Shown here: one piece after another, positions 1-8,324 of the stretch
How positions within the stretch are numbered: the stretch's first letter is position 1
How the letters are laid out: every line of letters starts with the position of its first letter
From: Bacteroidales bacterium
GTDB lineage: Bacteria; Bacteroidota; Bacteroidia; Bacteroidales; JAGONC01
Direction of reading: 5' to 3'
Assembly: GCA_028716265.1 (NCBI GenBank)
Contig: JAQUQD010000026.1
Span: forward strand, 1-37,326
DNA length: 37,326 bases
The notes under the pieces: model-generated
What the model was told of the DNA's origin: nothing
The model's database searches: none
The model's input: only the letters and a program-made list of their open reading frames with translations
Program-made: the position numbers and the translations under genes

Positions 1-53
1 CTCGTACTGTAAATCGTCAGCATAAAGGTCACCAGTAAACTTATAAATTTAAG

Positions 54-236
54 GTGTGGTTTGGAATAAAATGTTTAACAAAAAAACAACACACCATGGA
101 AGAGAAGATCATCATATCACAATATTTTAACTCCCCAAAAACCACCGTCAACCTCAGGGATCTTAAACCTGGCGTGTATGTGGTCAGGGTTAAGTATCAA
201 CAAACCATTATGACAAAGAAATTGATTGTGTATTGA
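54..236 (+). pseudogene. Remnant of a T9SS-sorted protein (C-terminal sorting domain only)
   Basis: The reading frame ends in a typical type IX secretion sorting tail: NLRDLKPGVYVVRV followed by TKKLIVY and a stop. In this family the tail follows a large secreted passenger, but here the frame is stopped at 36-38 and the residues before the tail (…TKKQHTMEEK) do not look like the usual start of the domain (a stretch like 'ITVYDLLGR'). No signal peptide or passenger is visible. The only ATG in frame is at 96 and the frame can begin at a GTG at 54. I read it as the 3' end of a decayed gene. A frameshift joining it to sequence left of the window cannot be excluded. Confidence 0.6.
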
Positions 237-608
237 TGAGATGAACCACTATTATATGTAGGAGGGCTGCTGGATTAGATATTTTGCCCAAGAAGTTTTA
301 CTGCCAACTCTGTCAGAGTTCCTGGCTCCACTCTGGCACCTGAAAAATCGTCAAGGTGCGCAGAAAAGGAAGCACAACACCTGTATTTTAACGAATAATA
401 ATCCAATAATCCAGATCAGTTTAGTACCATAATCATTAAAATTCTGACACTTAGATATGATTTAGATATGTTAAGATACGATCGGATATTCCCGTCCGTA
501 CCGCACAATCTCAGTTAAACCCTTGACCTTCAAGGGTTTTTTTATGGGGGTGCGCAATAAATGGGTATTTGTTAAACAATCCGATGATCTCCAGCCTGCC
601 CGTTCCCT
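237..608. other. Gene-free stretch with short periodic repeat
   Basis: I see no credible gene between the T9SS remnant and the activase stop. At about 451-490 there are four degenerate 10-bp units, ttagatatga, tttagatatg, ttaagatacg and atcggatatt. A rho-independent terminator at 517-543 is listed separately. The rest is AT-rich and unremarkable. Confidence 0.5.
517..543 (+). terminator. Rho-independent terminator
   Basis: Perfect 10-bp inverted repeat (aaacccttga at 517-526 and tcaagggttt at 530-539, 3-nt loop) running into seven T residues at 537-543. The T run is on the plus strand, so it most plausibly ends transcription from the T9SS remnant side. It faces the leftward glycyl-radical operon, which stops at 609, and could also limit read-through from it. 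Confidence 0.75.
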
Positions 609-1511
609 CTATAGGATCTCACACATGATGCCCTGCTCAAGGAAAAAATCCCTGTACCCGATGATTTGGTCAGGACTGTACGGACCAAGTCGGTCTAATT
701 GATAATCCATACCATGTTCTTCATATTTCTCTCTTCCAAGGTTATGATAGGGCTCCAGGCAGATGTGGCGCAGATCATTTCTACTCATTATCTCAATAAC
801 ATCTGTCAAATTTTCAGGGGTATCTGTAATCCCTGGAATTAAAGGAAATCGTATCCAAATCTCTGCATTTTGGGAAGCAAGAAAAGCCAGATTCTCCAGG
901 ATCGGGTGAACGGATTTTCCAGTATGGAATTGATGCATATCAGGATCAATGATTTTCAAGTCGAACTGGAACAGGTCCGTGAAAGCTAGTACTCCTCTGA
1001 CCGCTTTTCTGGACGCCCATCCGCAGGTTTCCACAGCGGTATGTATACCAAGGGTTTTGCATTTTCGAAGTACCTCAAGTAAAAATTCATATTGGAAAAG
1101 GGGCTCTCCTCCTGAAAACGTGACTCCTCCGCCAGAATTTCGATAAAAAGGGATGTCCAGTGCTATGATATCTGTCACTTCTCGGGCGGTCATTGCCTTT
1201 CCGGTCACCGTTAATGCATCATGGTTGCATAGTTCAACGCACTCTTTTGAGCGGCATTGGTTGCATAAATCAAACGAACGATGAATTTCCCCGTTGGTAA
1301 ATGAGATGGATGCAGTGGGACAAGAGGCCACACAATCCAGACACAGTTTACAACGGGAACGGAAATAGCGTAATTGCGGCTCTACCTGTTGTGACTCGGG
1401 ATTACAGCACCACTGACATCGCAAAGGACATCCCTTCAGGAATACCAGTGTTCGGATTCCAGGTCCATCATGTACAGCATAATGCTGAATATTGAAGACG
1501 ATTCCTTTCAT
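609..1511 (-). CDS. Glycyl-radical enzyme activase (radical SAM, PflA family)
   Basis: A 300-residue radical SAM protein. Residues 28-35 hold the cluster motif CxxxCxxC (GCPLRCQWC) that binds the SAM-cleaving [4Fe-4S] centre. Two further ferredoxin-like Cys sets follow: C54, C57, C60, C64 and C83, C86, C91, C95. This extra dicluster insert is the mark of activases for non-PFL glycyl-radical enzymes; PFL's own activase lacks it. The GGGVTFSGGEP motif binds SAM. By family, it abstracts a hydrogen from the radical glycine of its partner. Only 3 bp separate it from the upstream enzyme gene, so the two are one operon and very likely a cognate pair. The pair implies an oxygen-sensitive, anaerobic step. 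Function as an activase is confident; the pathway is not known. Confidence 0.93.
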   Translation of the reverse strand: MKGIVFNIQHYAVHDGPGIRTLVFLKGCPLRCQWCCNPESQQVEPQLRYFRSRCKLCLDCVASCPTASISFTNGEIHRSFDLCNQCRSKECVELCNHDALTVTGKAMTAREVTDIIALDIPFYRNSGGGVTFSGGEPLFQYEFLLEVLRKCKTLGIHTAVETCGWASRKAVRGVLAFTDLFQFDLKIIDPDMHQFHTGKSVHPILENLAFLASQNAEIWIRFPLIPGITDTPENLTDVIEIMSRNDLRHICLEPYHNLGREKYEEHGMDYQLDRLGPYSPDQIIGYRDFFLEQGIMCEIL

Positions 1512-1514
1512 CCT

Positions 1515-4004
1515 CTACAGAGCATGCTCTGTCCTCCATATAACCTGGTCCTGAAGGTCTTTGCTCATTTCAACCCAATAAGCTGAGAAGCCGGCTACCC
1601 TAACGACAAGATCACGGTAATTCTCAGGGTGAACCTGTGCATCCCGAAGCATCCTGGAATCAACAACATTGAATTGTATATGGAACCCGGATCTTTCGAA
1701 ATAAGTTTTTATGAGGGCCAGCAAGTTTTTCGATCCTGTATGGCCTTTTAAGGCCGTAGGATGAAATTTAAGATTCAGCAAGCCACCACGGATCCTTGTA
1801 TGGTCCACTTTTGATGAAGAGCGGATCACCGCGGTAGGCCCGTGAATGTCTGTTCCCGGAAAAGGTGACGTTACTCCATCGGCAAGGGGTTCACCTTTCA
1901 ACCGTCCGTCAGGAAATGCATTGCATACTTTGCCGAAAGGCACGGGAGTGGATATTGCCAGCATGGAAGGATCATACGGTTTTCCCAGATAATTGACCTG
2001 CCCTGGTACAAAATCGCAATACGCATGAAAAAGATCAAGGTAAATGTCATCCACAAAGTCTTCATCGTTTCCCCAGTGCGGCACCGATAATGCTTTTTTT
2101 CGCAATGCCTCGTGCCCCCTCCAGTTTTCTTTTACCGCCAGGATTAGTTCCTGGAGTGTGCAGACATTAAGTTCAAAACACAATTTTTTTATTACTGCCA
2201 GGGAGTTGGCAACATTCACCATTCCCGACGAAAGTGTGGTAACAGATTGATTGAGCAGAGCTCCTCCATCGTCCATGCATTTTCCTATATCCAGGCAATT
2301 ATTGACAAAAACCGAACAGAATACCAGGGGAACCGAGTTGCGATGGGCGATCATTACATAGTTCCAGTATTGCTGCCAGTTCCTGATGGCATGATGCATG
2401 ATATCAACGTAATACTTCCTTACATCTTCATAGCACTCCAGTTTTCGTGGTTCAACCATCCGCACTCCAGTCACCGGGTCAACCCCCTGATTAAGAACAA
2501 GGTCAATGATCTTTCCGTGGTTCACAAATCCTGGCTGAACAATGCCATAAGCATTTCCCTGAAGAGTTGGTTCAGTGCATCCCCCCATTGCGGAATATTT
2601 CCGGATGATGTCCAGGGGAAGGCCACTGGTCTTCATTTCATGCTGGATATAGGTGGACTGATTGAAAAAAGCCGGGTATCCCACCCCGGTTTTTACACAT
2701 TCAACAGCCTGCATCAGGAATTCAGAATCCAGTTTGTCATCCCACCAGACGGAAAGTGTTGGCTGGGTCATCTGCATATTTATCTGGGCCTGCAGAATGA
2801 TTAGGGAAAGGGGATTATTGGCTCGTTCGCCGTGTTCATCAATCCCCCCCAAAATAAGGTTCTGATAAAGATTTCCATGCCCCAGTCCCTGCCAGCTCAA
2901 GCTGGCAATGTATTCGATCTGGGTCATTTTCACGAACAATTCCTCAAACAGGGCAATCGCTTGTTGATGAGTTATATCCGGATCATTTTTATAATATGGG
3001 TAAAGGACCATATCCAGTCTGCCGGGTGAATATCCAAGGTGAGAACCTTCTATATGGCCAAGTAAATAGGTCAGCCAAAAAGACTGAACGGCTTCTCGGA
3101 AATTACGCGGAGGCTCCATCGGCACACGCCGGCATATGCCAGCCATTTGTTTGAGTTCCGACTTCCGGACAGGATCGTCTTCCTCACATGCCAGGCGCTC
3201 TGCCTCCCTGGTGTAATTTGAAACAAATTCAATAGCTCCTTTCAATACGGTGATTGCTGCCCTCCAGAAATTCAATCGGGTACCATCGGCTACATTTCCC
3301 GGTTGAAAGGAAAGGATCCTTTCTTCCGTCTCACAGATAATGGCATTGTATCCTTTTGCAAGGGCAGTTTCATAGTCAAGGATCAATCGCCCTTCAGGGC
3401 ATGGTTCATGCGGAGCAGTGTAGAGCCCTATTTTCCAGCCATCTTCGATGAATCCTTTTTGATTGAATGCTTGCTTCCAAAGCCGGTCTGCCTGTGCCAT
3501 AAAACACTTTTCTTCCCAGTATGTGCAGATATCCTTGAACTCTTCATATTCTGCTTTGGAAATCAGAAATTTACCTGAAATCAACCGAAAGTCGTTTTGG
3601 TCAGCGGCCTTCCGGGCTTTCTCAATTCCGCCCCCGCTTCCTTGCCCTACATGCCTGCACTGGGCATCCTGATCCTCCTTTCGTATTTCTTTTAAATACG
3701 GATCCGCAGCATAATTGACATAAGGAATAGCCCCCCTTATGAACCGGGTCTTATTTCCTGCCAGCATATCCTTTTCATGAATGACAGGGGTCATCTTCGA
3801 TAAAGCATAGGCATGATCTGCAGCACGTCGCTCAAGAGCTTCCATTCCATCAGTTGTTTTGTGGGATGCAGTCAGGTGCTTTATATACTCTATATCAACC
3901 ATAAGAGGTGAACCCAGATACCTCTTTTTAAAAAATGCGGACCGGTCATTTGACGGGGAACCAATGATTTCACGATCAGTAAATGCCTCTGTACTTGTAT
4001 TCAT
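1515..4004 (-). CDS. Glycyl-radical enzyme of unknown substrate (PFL-like superfamily)
   Basis: 829 residues, the usual length for the glycerol-dehydratase / decarboxylase / X-succinate-synthase branch. The C-terminal radical loop is intact (VRVAGFSAYW, radical Gly805), as is the active-site loop GGCTEP (thiyl Cys476, Glu478). The second residue after the Cys pair is Thr where dehydratases and decarboxylases usually have Val, and the normal GGAxY region reads GGALLNQSV (580-588), so the usual Tyr is Leu584. Those changes line the substrate pocket, so I do not assign dehydratase, decarboxylase or lyase activity. The gene is followed by its activase in one operon. There are no microcompartment shell, aldehyde dehydrogenase or transporter genes beside it. 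The start is the ATG at 4004; no strong promoter is evident. Confidence 0.9.
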   Translation of the reverse strand: MNTSTEAFTDREIIGSPSNDRSAFFKKRYLGSPLMVDIEYIKHLTASHKTTDGMEALERRAADHAYALSKMTPVIHEKDMLAGNKTRFIRGAIPYVNYAADPYLKEIRKEDQDAQCRHVGQGSGGGIEKARKAADQNDFRLISGKFLISKAEYEEFKDICTYWEEKCFMAQADRLWKQAFNQKGFIEDGWKIGLYTAPHEPCPEGRLILDYETALAKGYNAIICETEERILSFQPGNVADGTRLNFWRAAITVLKGAIEFVSNYTREAERLACEEDDPVRKSELKQMAGICRRVPMEPPRNFREAVQSFWLTYLLGHIEGSHLGYSPGRLDMVLYPYYKNDPDITHQQAIALFEELFVKMTQIEYIASLSWQGLGHGNLYQNLILGGIDEHGERANNPLSLIILQAQINMQMTQPTLSVWWDDKLDSEFLMQAVECVKTGVGYPAFFNQSTYIQHEMKTSGLPLDIIRKYSAMGGCTEPTLQGNAYGIVQPGFVNHGKIIDLVLNQGVDPVTGVRMVEPRKLECYEDVRKYYVDIMHHAIRNWQQYWNYVMIAHRNSVPLVFCSVFVNNCLDIGKCMDDGGALLNQSVTTLSSGMVNVANSLAVIKKLCFELNVCTLQELILAVKENWRGHEALRKKALSVPHWGNDEDFVDDIYLDLFHAYCDFVPGQVNYLGKPYDPSMLAISTPVPFGKVCNAFPDGRLKGEPLADGVTSPFPGTDIHGPTAVIRSSSKVDHTRIRGGLLNLKFHPTALKGHTGSKNLLALIKTYFERSGFHIQFNVVDSRMLRDAQVHPENYRDLVVRVAGFSAYWVEMSKDLQDQVIWRTEHAL

Positions 4005-4322
4005 GGGACATTGAGAATTAAGAACAGCCAGTATAATGTTGAACGCTAAATTAGTGAGCTCTGTTTATTAAAAGAGAAACAATTAGCAAGGTAACTTGAT
4101 CAGAATTTATTAGTCATTCAGGATCTCCAAATATACTAAAATTAAAACCAAAACGTACGTTTGAACTTTGCCTTACAAGAGGGTACTCATGGTGCATGAT
4201 TGCTCCAAAATATGTAAGCTTCCCCGACCTTCGTCAAGTTTAAATTAGAGAAGAATAAAAGTGGGAGACCCACTGAAAAAAATTAACATATGAGAAGGGA
4301 CGTACTGTTCAGGCATTTACCT
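4005..4322. other. Intergenic region upstream of the glycyl-radical operon
   Basis: No gene seen. It holds a perfect 12-bp palindrome, aaacgtacgttt, at 4151-4162, which reads as a -7-like TACGTTTG on the plus strand and nearly so on the minus strand. On the minus strand it could be an operator or promoter for the glycyl-radical operon with a leader of about 145 nt. This is inference. Confidence 0.35.
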
Positions 4323-6854
4323 TCAGGGTGTGACCAACAGTTTTTTTACCTCACTGATCTCATCGCATGTGAACCGGTAAAAATACATGCCCGGAAGCAG
4401 TTCACCGGGCTGAAAAGCCAGATGATGGATGCCTGCTGTCTGAAATTGACCGGCAACTGTTCTCAATAAGCTGCCCTTTGCATCGTAGATCATAAGACTG
4501 ACCATTCCCGGACGCTCCAGGACATAACTGAGCCGGGAAGGATCCTGTAAAGGATTAGGGAAAATCCGGACGGTGTTTGGATCAGTTTGCGCCGTTTCCT
4601 CTTCCGTGCCTACATAGGATCCGAAAAACTCCAATATTCGCTGTAACACTTCAAGTCGTTTTTCCTGTTCATTGATCCCTTCAAATCCGAAACCAAAGAA
4701 CACGGTTTTATAAACAGGGCTTTGATAACTGACGGCGGCGCCGGTGGCGGATGAGAAATACTGAAAAACTACCTCGCCACCACTGACCGGTTCCAGCTCA
4801 CTCATGGATGACTGGAACATTGCATCCGTGCCTTGATTGAGGGTCAGGTACAAATTATCGCCAATGGGATCTCCCGGAGTCCCAATCAGGGTATCCTGGC
4901 CGGCATAGGTGCCGTTGATATGCTTCACATGCAGGTAATCCTTCAGAAAAGGGCTTTCCTCCAAGTCTTCACTGATATTTTGCCCCGAAAGGAACAAATT
5001 GCCTCCGTTTTCAAGATACTGCGAAAGCACCTCCTGGTTGTAAGGCGTCAGGGTTTGTTCTACCTGGAATCCGGTGAACCAGATTACGATCGGAAAATTC
5101 GAGATGAATTCCAGGGAGGGTTCTCCCATTACATTCAAATTGTAAGAGTATGTCTCGCGCTGCAGTTTTTTCAATGCATAAGTATACCAGGCAACAGGCT
5201 GGATAAACAGTCCATTGAAGCTGATGCCGTCATTTACCAGCAGGATGTCAGGTTTGCCGATCTCCAGATTAAGATAGGTCTTGTAAACATCCGATTTTCC
5301 AAAAGAGATGTTCAGTCCAAACAGGGAAGAATAGGGTTGGGTTTCTGATCCAACATGGATCAGAAATGGGATATCAAGAGCCTGTTTTACTTCCAGGTAT
5401 CCTATCATTCCTAAGGGCGATTCAGCCACTTCGACACCGATGTTGGGGTCATCCGAACTGAGGATCAGGTGAACATCCTGAATGGCTGAGGTAATATTTA
5501 TATTGTTACGGATGCCCAGGGTGATGGTCGCCTCTTCTCCGGGTTCCAGGACCTGGTCTCCGTCTGAATCGGAAAGGGACAGTGATTCAACAGAGAATGG
5601 TTTGTAGTGATAAGAATAATTTAACAGAAGAAATTCCGTAAACCAGCTCCAGTCTGAGTTTGAACTATTCCCGATGCATATCATTCCGGATTGCCTGTCC
5701 CTGCTGAAACCATATTCACCCTGAGCTCCGGGAAAACTACCTCCATGACTGAAAAAACCATATTTATAATTCCATATCAATCCCAGCAGGTCAGGATAGG
5801 TTATTTCGGGGTATTGCAGGGTGGTGATCAAATCGATGGTTTCCTCCTCCAGGATCTGGACCTGATCCAAGGAACCTCCGTTCATGTACATCGCCAGGAT
5901 TTTGGAGAGGTTCACCGCACTGGTTCTCAGGGTTCCTGCCGGATAGACAGGAAATCCCGCGTGCGGGGAGGGAACAAGGACATCGCCCTGGCGGATGTAG
6001 GGTGTAGCGATCCATGAGGAATTCAGATTCTGCAGATAAAAGGAGGTCTGCTCCATTCCCAGGGGGCCAAAAATGTGTTGCTGGCAGTAAGTTTCAAAAT
6101 CCATTCCGAGGAGCACCTCAACGATGAAGGCCAGCAACGAAACGCCCACATTGGAATAGCTATATGTTGTTTGTGGAGGTACCTGTAGATAACTTTGGGA
6201 AGAATTATACAGTCCGCCTTCAAGAAGATAGGATTGTAAAAAATCCTGTAAAGCGATGGGTGAATCGTATCCGTAAGTTACCAGATCATTCAGAAGGGCC
6301 AGATCATCGTTAATGGATGAAAGATGGGTCATCAGGTGACGGAACGTGATGATGCTGTCAGGAAAGGATGGATTGAAAACATCAAAGGGTAAATAATCAT
6401 TGATATTATCATCCAGTTCAAACAAACCATTCTCATAGAGTTGCATGCAGGCAGTCAAAACAATCGTTTTAGAGATGGAGGCTGTGAGGAAGACCGTAGA
6501 ATCACCCACGGGAACCGCCTGTTCAACATTGGCGTAACCGAAATGTTTTTTCCAGTACAGTTCGCCGTTCTCCAAAAAACATAGGGAAACACCCGGTATC
6601 ATTGCTTCTTCCATGATCCAGGTAATCCATTCCTCAAAAGTAGACGGATCCATTCTCCGGATGTAATCGCAGGATTCATCATCCCTGTCATGGGGCAGAA
6701 AGGTTTCCATGGATTCAAAAAAGGCTCTTTCCGCTGCTTTCTCCTGTATGGTTTGATTTCTGGAAAAAAAATCCTGTCCGCGGAGCGTCACGGGATGGAT
6801 CAGGCAACTACAGGCAATCAGCAGAAAAGTGATATTCGTTCTATGAGTCAGCAT
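4323..6854 (-). CDS. Secreted serine hydrolase (beta-lactamase/PBP-like fold) with T9SS sorting domain
   Basis: 843 residues from the ATG at 6854, which opens a signal peptide (MLTHRTNITFLLIACSCLIH…); the in-frame start 12 codons upstream would be TTG and breaks the signal. The catalytic domain (about 55-440) has the class C beta-lactamase / D-Ala-D-Ala peptidase motifs: SISK (nucleophile Ser126, Lys129), YSN (Tyr233) and HGG in place of KTG. Such domains are often esterases or peptidases, and the substrate cannot be read here. A middle region (about 500-740) carries a flavodoxin/GATase-like stretch, IVIWFTGF…LENGGNLFLSGQN, common in exported Bacteroidota proteins. The last 80 residues (FPNPLQDPSRL … LLPGMYFYRF … KKLLVTP) are a type A T9SS signal, so it is probably secreted through the outer membrane and anchored on the surface. 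Confidence 0.87.
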   Translation of the reverse strand: MLTHRTNITFLLIACSCLIHPVTLRGQDFFSRNQTIQEKAAERAFFESMETFLPHDRDDESCDYIRRMDPSTFEEWITWIMEEAMIPGVSLCFLENGELYWKKHFGYANVEQAVPVGDSTVFLTASISKTIVLTACMQLYENGLFELDDNINDYLPFDVFNPSFPDSIITFRHLMTHLSSINDDLALLNDLVTYGYDSPIALQDFLQSYLLEGGLYNSSQSYLQVPPQTTYSYSNVGVSLLAFIVEVLLGMDFETYCQQHIFGPLGMEQTSFYLQNLNSSWIATPYIRQGDVLVPSPHAGFPVYPAGTLRTSAVNLSKILAMYMNGGSLDQVQILEEETIDLITTLQYPEITYPDLLGLIWNYKYGFFSHGGSFPGAQGEYGFSRDRQSGMICIGNSSNSDWSWFTEFLLLNYSYHYKPFSVESLSLSDSDGDQVLEPGEEATITLGIRNNINITSAIQDVHLILSSDDPNIGVEVAESPLGMIGYLEVKQALDIPFLIHVGSETQPYSSLFGLNISFGKSDVYKTYLNLEIGKPDILLVNDGISFNGLFIQPVAWYTYALKKLQRETYSYNLNVMGEPSLEFISNFPIVIWFTGFQVEQTLTPYNQEVLSQYLENGGNLFLSGQNISEDLEESPFLKDYLHVKHINGTYAGQDTLIGTPGDPIGDNLYLTLNQGTDAMFQSSMSELEPVSGGEVVFQYFSSATGAAVSYQSPVYKTVFFGFGFEGINEQEKRLEVLQRILEFFGSYVGTEEETAQTDPNTVRIFPNPLQDPSRLSYVLERPGMVSLMIYDAKGSLLRTVAGQFQTAGIHHLAFQPGELLPGMYFYRFTCDEISEVKKLLVTP

Positions 6855-7170
6855 GGGGAAGGGAATTTCAGCGAAAATTTGTTGGAACAAATGCGATAAA
6901 ACCTAACTCCTGCAAATCTAAGGATAATCCCTGATATGCGAAAATGTTACGGAATATCCTTAAAAGATCCGACAGTCTCCGGGTAGATCCCCCGGGTAAA
7001 AAATGGAAGTGGTTTATTTTCTTTTCATTGCCTGTTCATGAAAATAAAAAATCATTATTCGAGAAAATTGATTACCTTTATGCCCTGAGCCTGCTGCATG
7101 AGATGTTTTGTTTAGCTTCCATGCCTGAAGGTGGGATGAAAGATGTGTCATTAATACGAATATATTGTTT
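6855..7170. other. Divergent intergenic region, serine hydrolase / cold-shock gene
   Basis: No gene seen. The leftward promoter box is listed separately. On the rightward side a weak -7-like element (tacctttat, near 7073) would leave a leader of about 90 nt before the cold-shock gene. Long 5' leaders are typical of cold-shock mRNAs, but I could not fold this one with confidence. Confidence 0.3.
6913..6920 (-). promoter_or_regulatory. Bacteroidota -7 box, serine hydrolase gene
   Basis: The minus strand reads TAGATTTG, an exact match to TAnnTTTG. Transcription would start near 6906, about 50 nt before the ATG at 6854. No clear TTTG -33 box is present at the usual distance. Confidence 0.5.
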
Positions 7171-7626
7171 ATGGGTAAGGGAAGGGAAACATTTGGCAAA
7201 AAGGATGTAAGATCCAAAAAAGAAAAGAAAAGAAAAGAAAAAGAACTCAAACGTATCGAGCGCAGGGAAAATAAAGGAAGTGGCAGTCCCGAAGACATGA
7301 TCGCTTATGTGGATGAATTCGGAAACATTACTTCCACTCCCCCGGATCTGACAAAAAGGTCAACCATCAAAGCCGAGGATATTCAAATCAGCGTGCCAAA
7401 AAATTTACCTCCAGATCCCAATGATCTAATCCATGGTGGGATGGTTAAGTTCTTTGATGATAGCAAAGGTTATGGATTCATAAAAGACTCCAACAGCAAG
7501 CTGGACATATTTGTCCATGCAAGTGGTGTCATCGATCCTATCAAGGAGGGTAATAAAGTAACCTTTGAGGTGGTGAAAGGAATCAACGGATGGAATGCCG
7601 TAAATGTAAAGATCGATCGGGAATGA
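7171..7626 (+). CDS. Cold-shock-domain protein with basic N-terminal extension
   Basis: 151 residues from ATG 7171. The first 35 residues are extremely basic (KKEKKRKEKELKRIERR) and are probably a disordered RNA-binding tail. Residues 40-55 carry the conserved linker DMIAYVDEFGNI seen in Bacteroidota members. The C-terminal cold-shock domain (about 88-151) has both RNA-binding motifs, RNP1 KGYGFI (99-104) and RNP2 DIFVHA (112-117). By family it binds single-stranded RNA or DNA and acts as an RNA chaperone in the cytoplasm. It is about twice the length of E. coli CspA because of the tail. It is a single gene divergent from the serine hydrolase. Confidence 0.93.
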   Translation: MGKGRETFGKKDVRSKKEKKRKEKELKRIERRENKGSGSPEDMIAYVDEFGNITSTPPDLTKRSTIKAEDIQISVPKNLPPDPNDLIHGGMVKFFDDSKGYGFIKDSNSKLDIFVHASGVIDPIKEGNKVTFEVVKGINGWNAVNVKIDRE

Positions 7627-7703
7627 TTCATTACCGCACAGAATAAGCCTGCACCCTGTTTGTATTTCCGCAATAACATCTTTCAATTAATCTCAATGCA
7701 ACT

Positions 7704-7892
7704 ATGGCTAAGAAAAGCTCTGATCCAGAGCAAAAGATAAAACTTGACATTGATCATTTTTTAGTTAATTTTTCGGATGGTTATATCGAATGCCGGTTTT
7801 GCGGATCCAGATCCGCCATCCTCGGAAGAAACTTTGGAGTCGATAACAGGGATAAGATCTTCGATTTTAAAGAAAAACATAAAAGCTGCTGA
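7704..7892 (+). CDS. Small hypothetical protein with CxxC motif
   Basis: 62 residues starting MAKKSSDPEQ and ending KHKSC. It has a central ECRFCGS (CxxC) and one C-terminal Cys, which could bind a metal or form a redox pair, but there are too few ligands to call a zinc finger. No signal peptide or membrane segment. It starts 77 bp after the cold-shock gene in the same direction, so co-transcription is possible. I do not recognise the family. Balanced amino-acid composition and the conserved-looking C-terminal block support it being real. Confidence 0.55.
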   Translation: MAKKSSDPEQKIKLDIDHFLVNFSDGYIECRFCGSRSAILGRNFGVDNRDKIFDFKEKHKSC

Positions 7893-8324
7893 GGCTTGGA
7901 TGTACCCCACCCCTGAACGAGGCTGTATCAAAATGAATGTTTTTTATTAAACCACAGAGATCACGGAGGAGAACTGAGAACACAGAGGACTGATAACGAG
8001 TTATTTAAACTCCGTGATCTCCGTGAATCCTCCGGGTTTAAATTGTATTTTAACACAGCCTCGACGGGGGTATATGGGTTAACTCCCTGGGACTTGCCCC
8101 GGAATGTTGGTCAGTCCCGATATCTGTCAGGATGCCCTGGAATTCATACCTTTCCTTCCCAGTGTAATGAATTTCTACCGGCCGTTCATCAGCGCCATGT
8201 CATACGTTTATGTCTCCCTCTTTTTGTTACGACCCCAGGGATCTGCGTCCGGTCCGTTTTATTCATTTAAATATGAATCTCATTTCTGTTTACCTTTATT
8301 GCCATCACCTAATTTTACCCAACC
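7893..8324. other. Gene-free region holding a MITE-like element
   Basis: The left half is the palindromic element described separately (7918-8063). The right half (8064-8324) has no gene I can support; before the GH16 start it holds a weak -7-like box (tacctttat, near 8291). Confidence 0.5.
7918..8063. repeat. MITE-like palindromic element (about 146 bp)
   Basis: Outer ends are perfect 9-bp inverted repeats, cgaggctgt at 7918-7926 and acagcctcg at 8055-8063. They extend to about 17 bp with two mismatches (…tcaaaat against …ttaaaat). Inner arms also pair: atcacggag on the left matches ctccgtgat on the right. The core is the 'accacagagatcacggag' type of sequence that recurs between genes in many bacteria. 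No transposase gene and no clear target duplication are seen. The transcript would fold into one long hairpin. Confidence 0.65.

Noticed and set aside
470..510. tRNA-like 3' tail (cccgtccgtaccgca)
   Set aside because: No matching acceptor or anticodon arms upstream and no proper T-loop; could not be folded as a tRNA.
609..4004. Glycyl-radical microcompartment locus
   Set aside because: No shell proteins, alcohol or aldehyde dehydrogenases or phosphotransacylase nearby.
7201..7260. Low-complexity aaaagaaaagaaaag repeat
   Set aside because: It encodes the basic tail of the cold-shock protein in frame and is explained by it.
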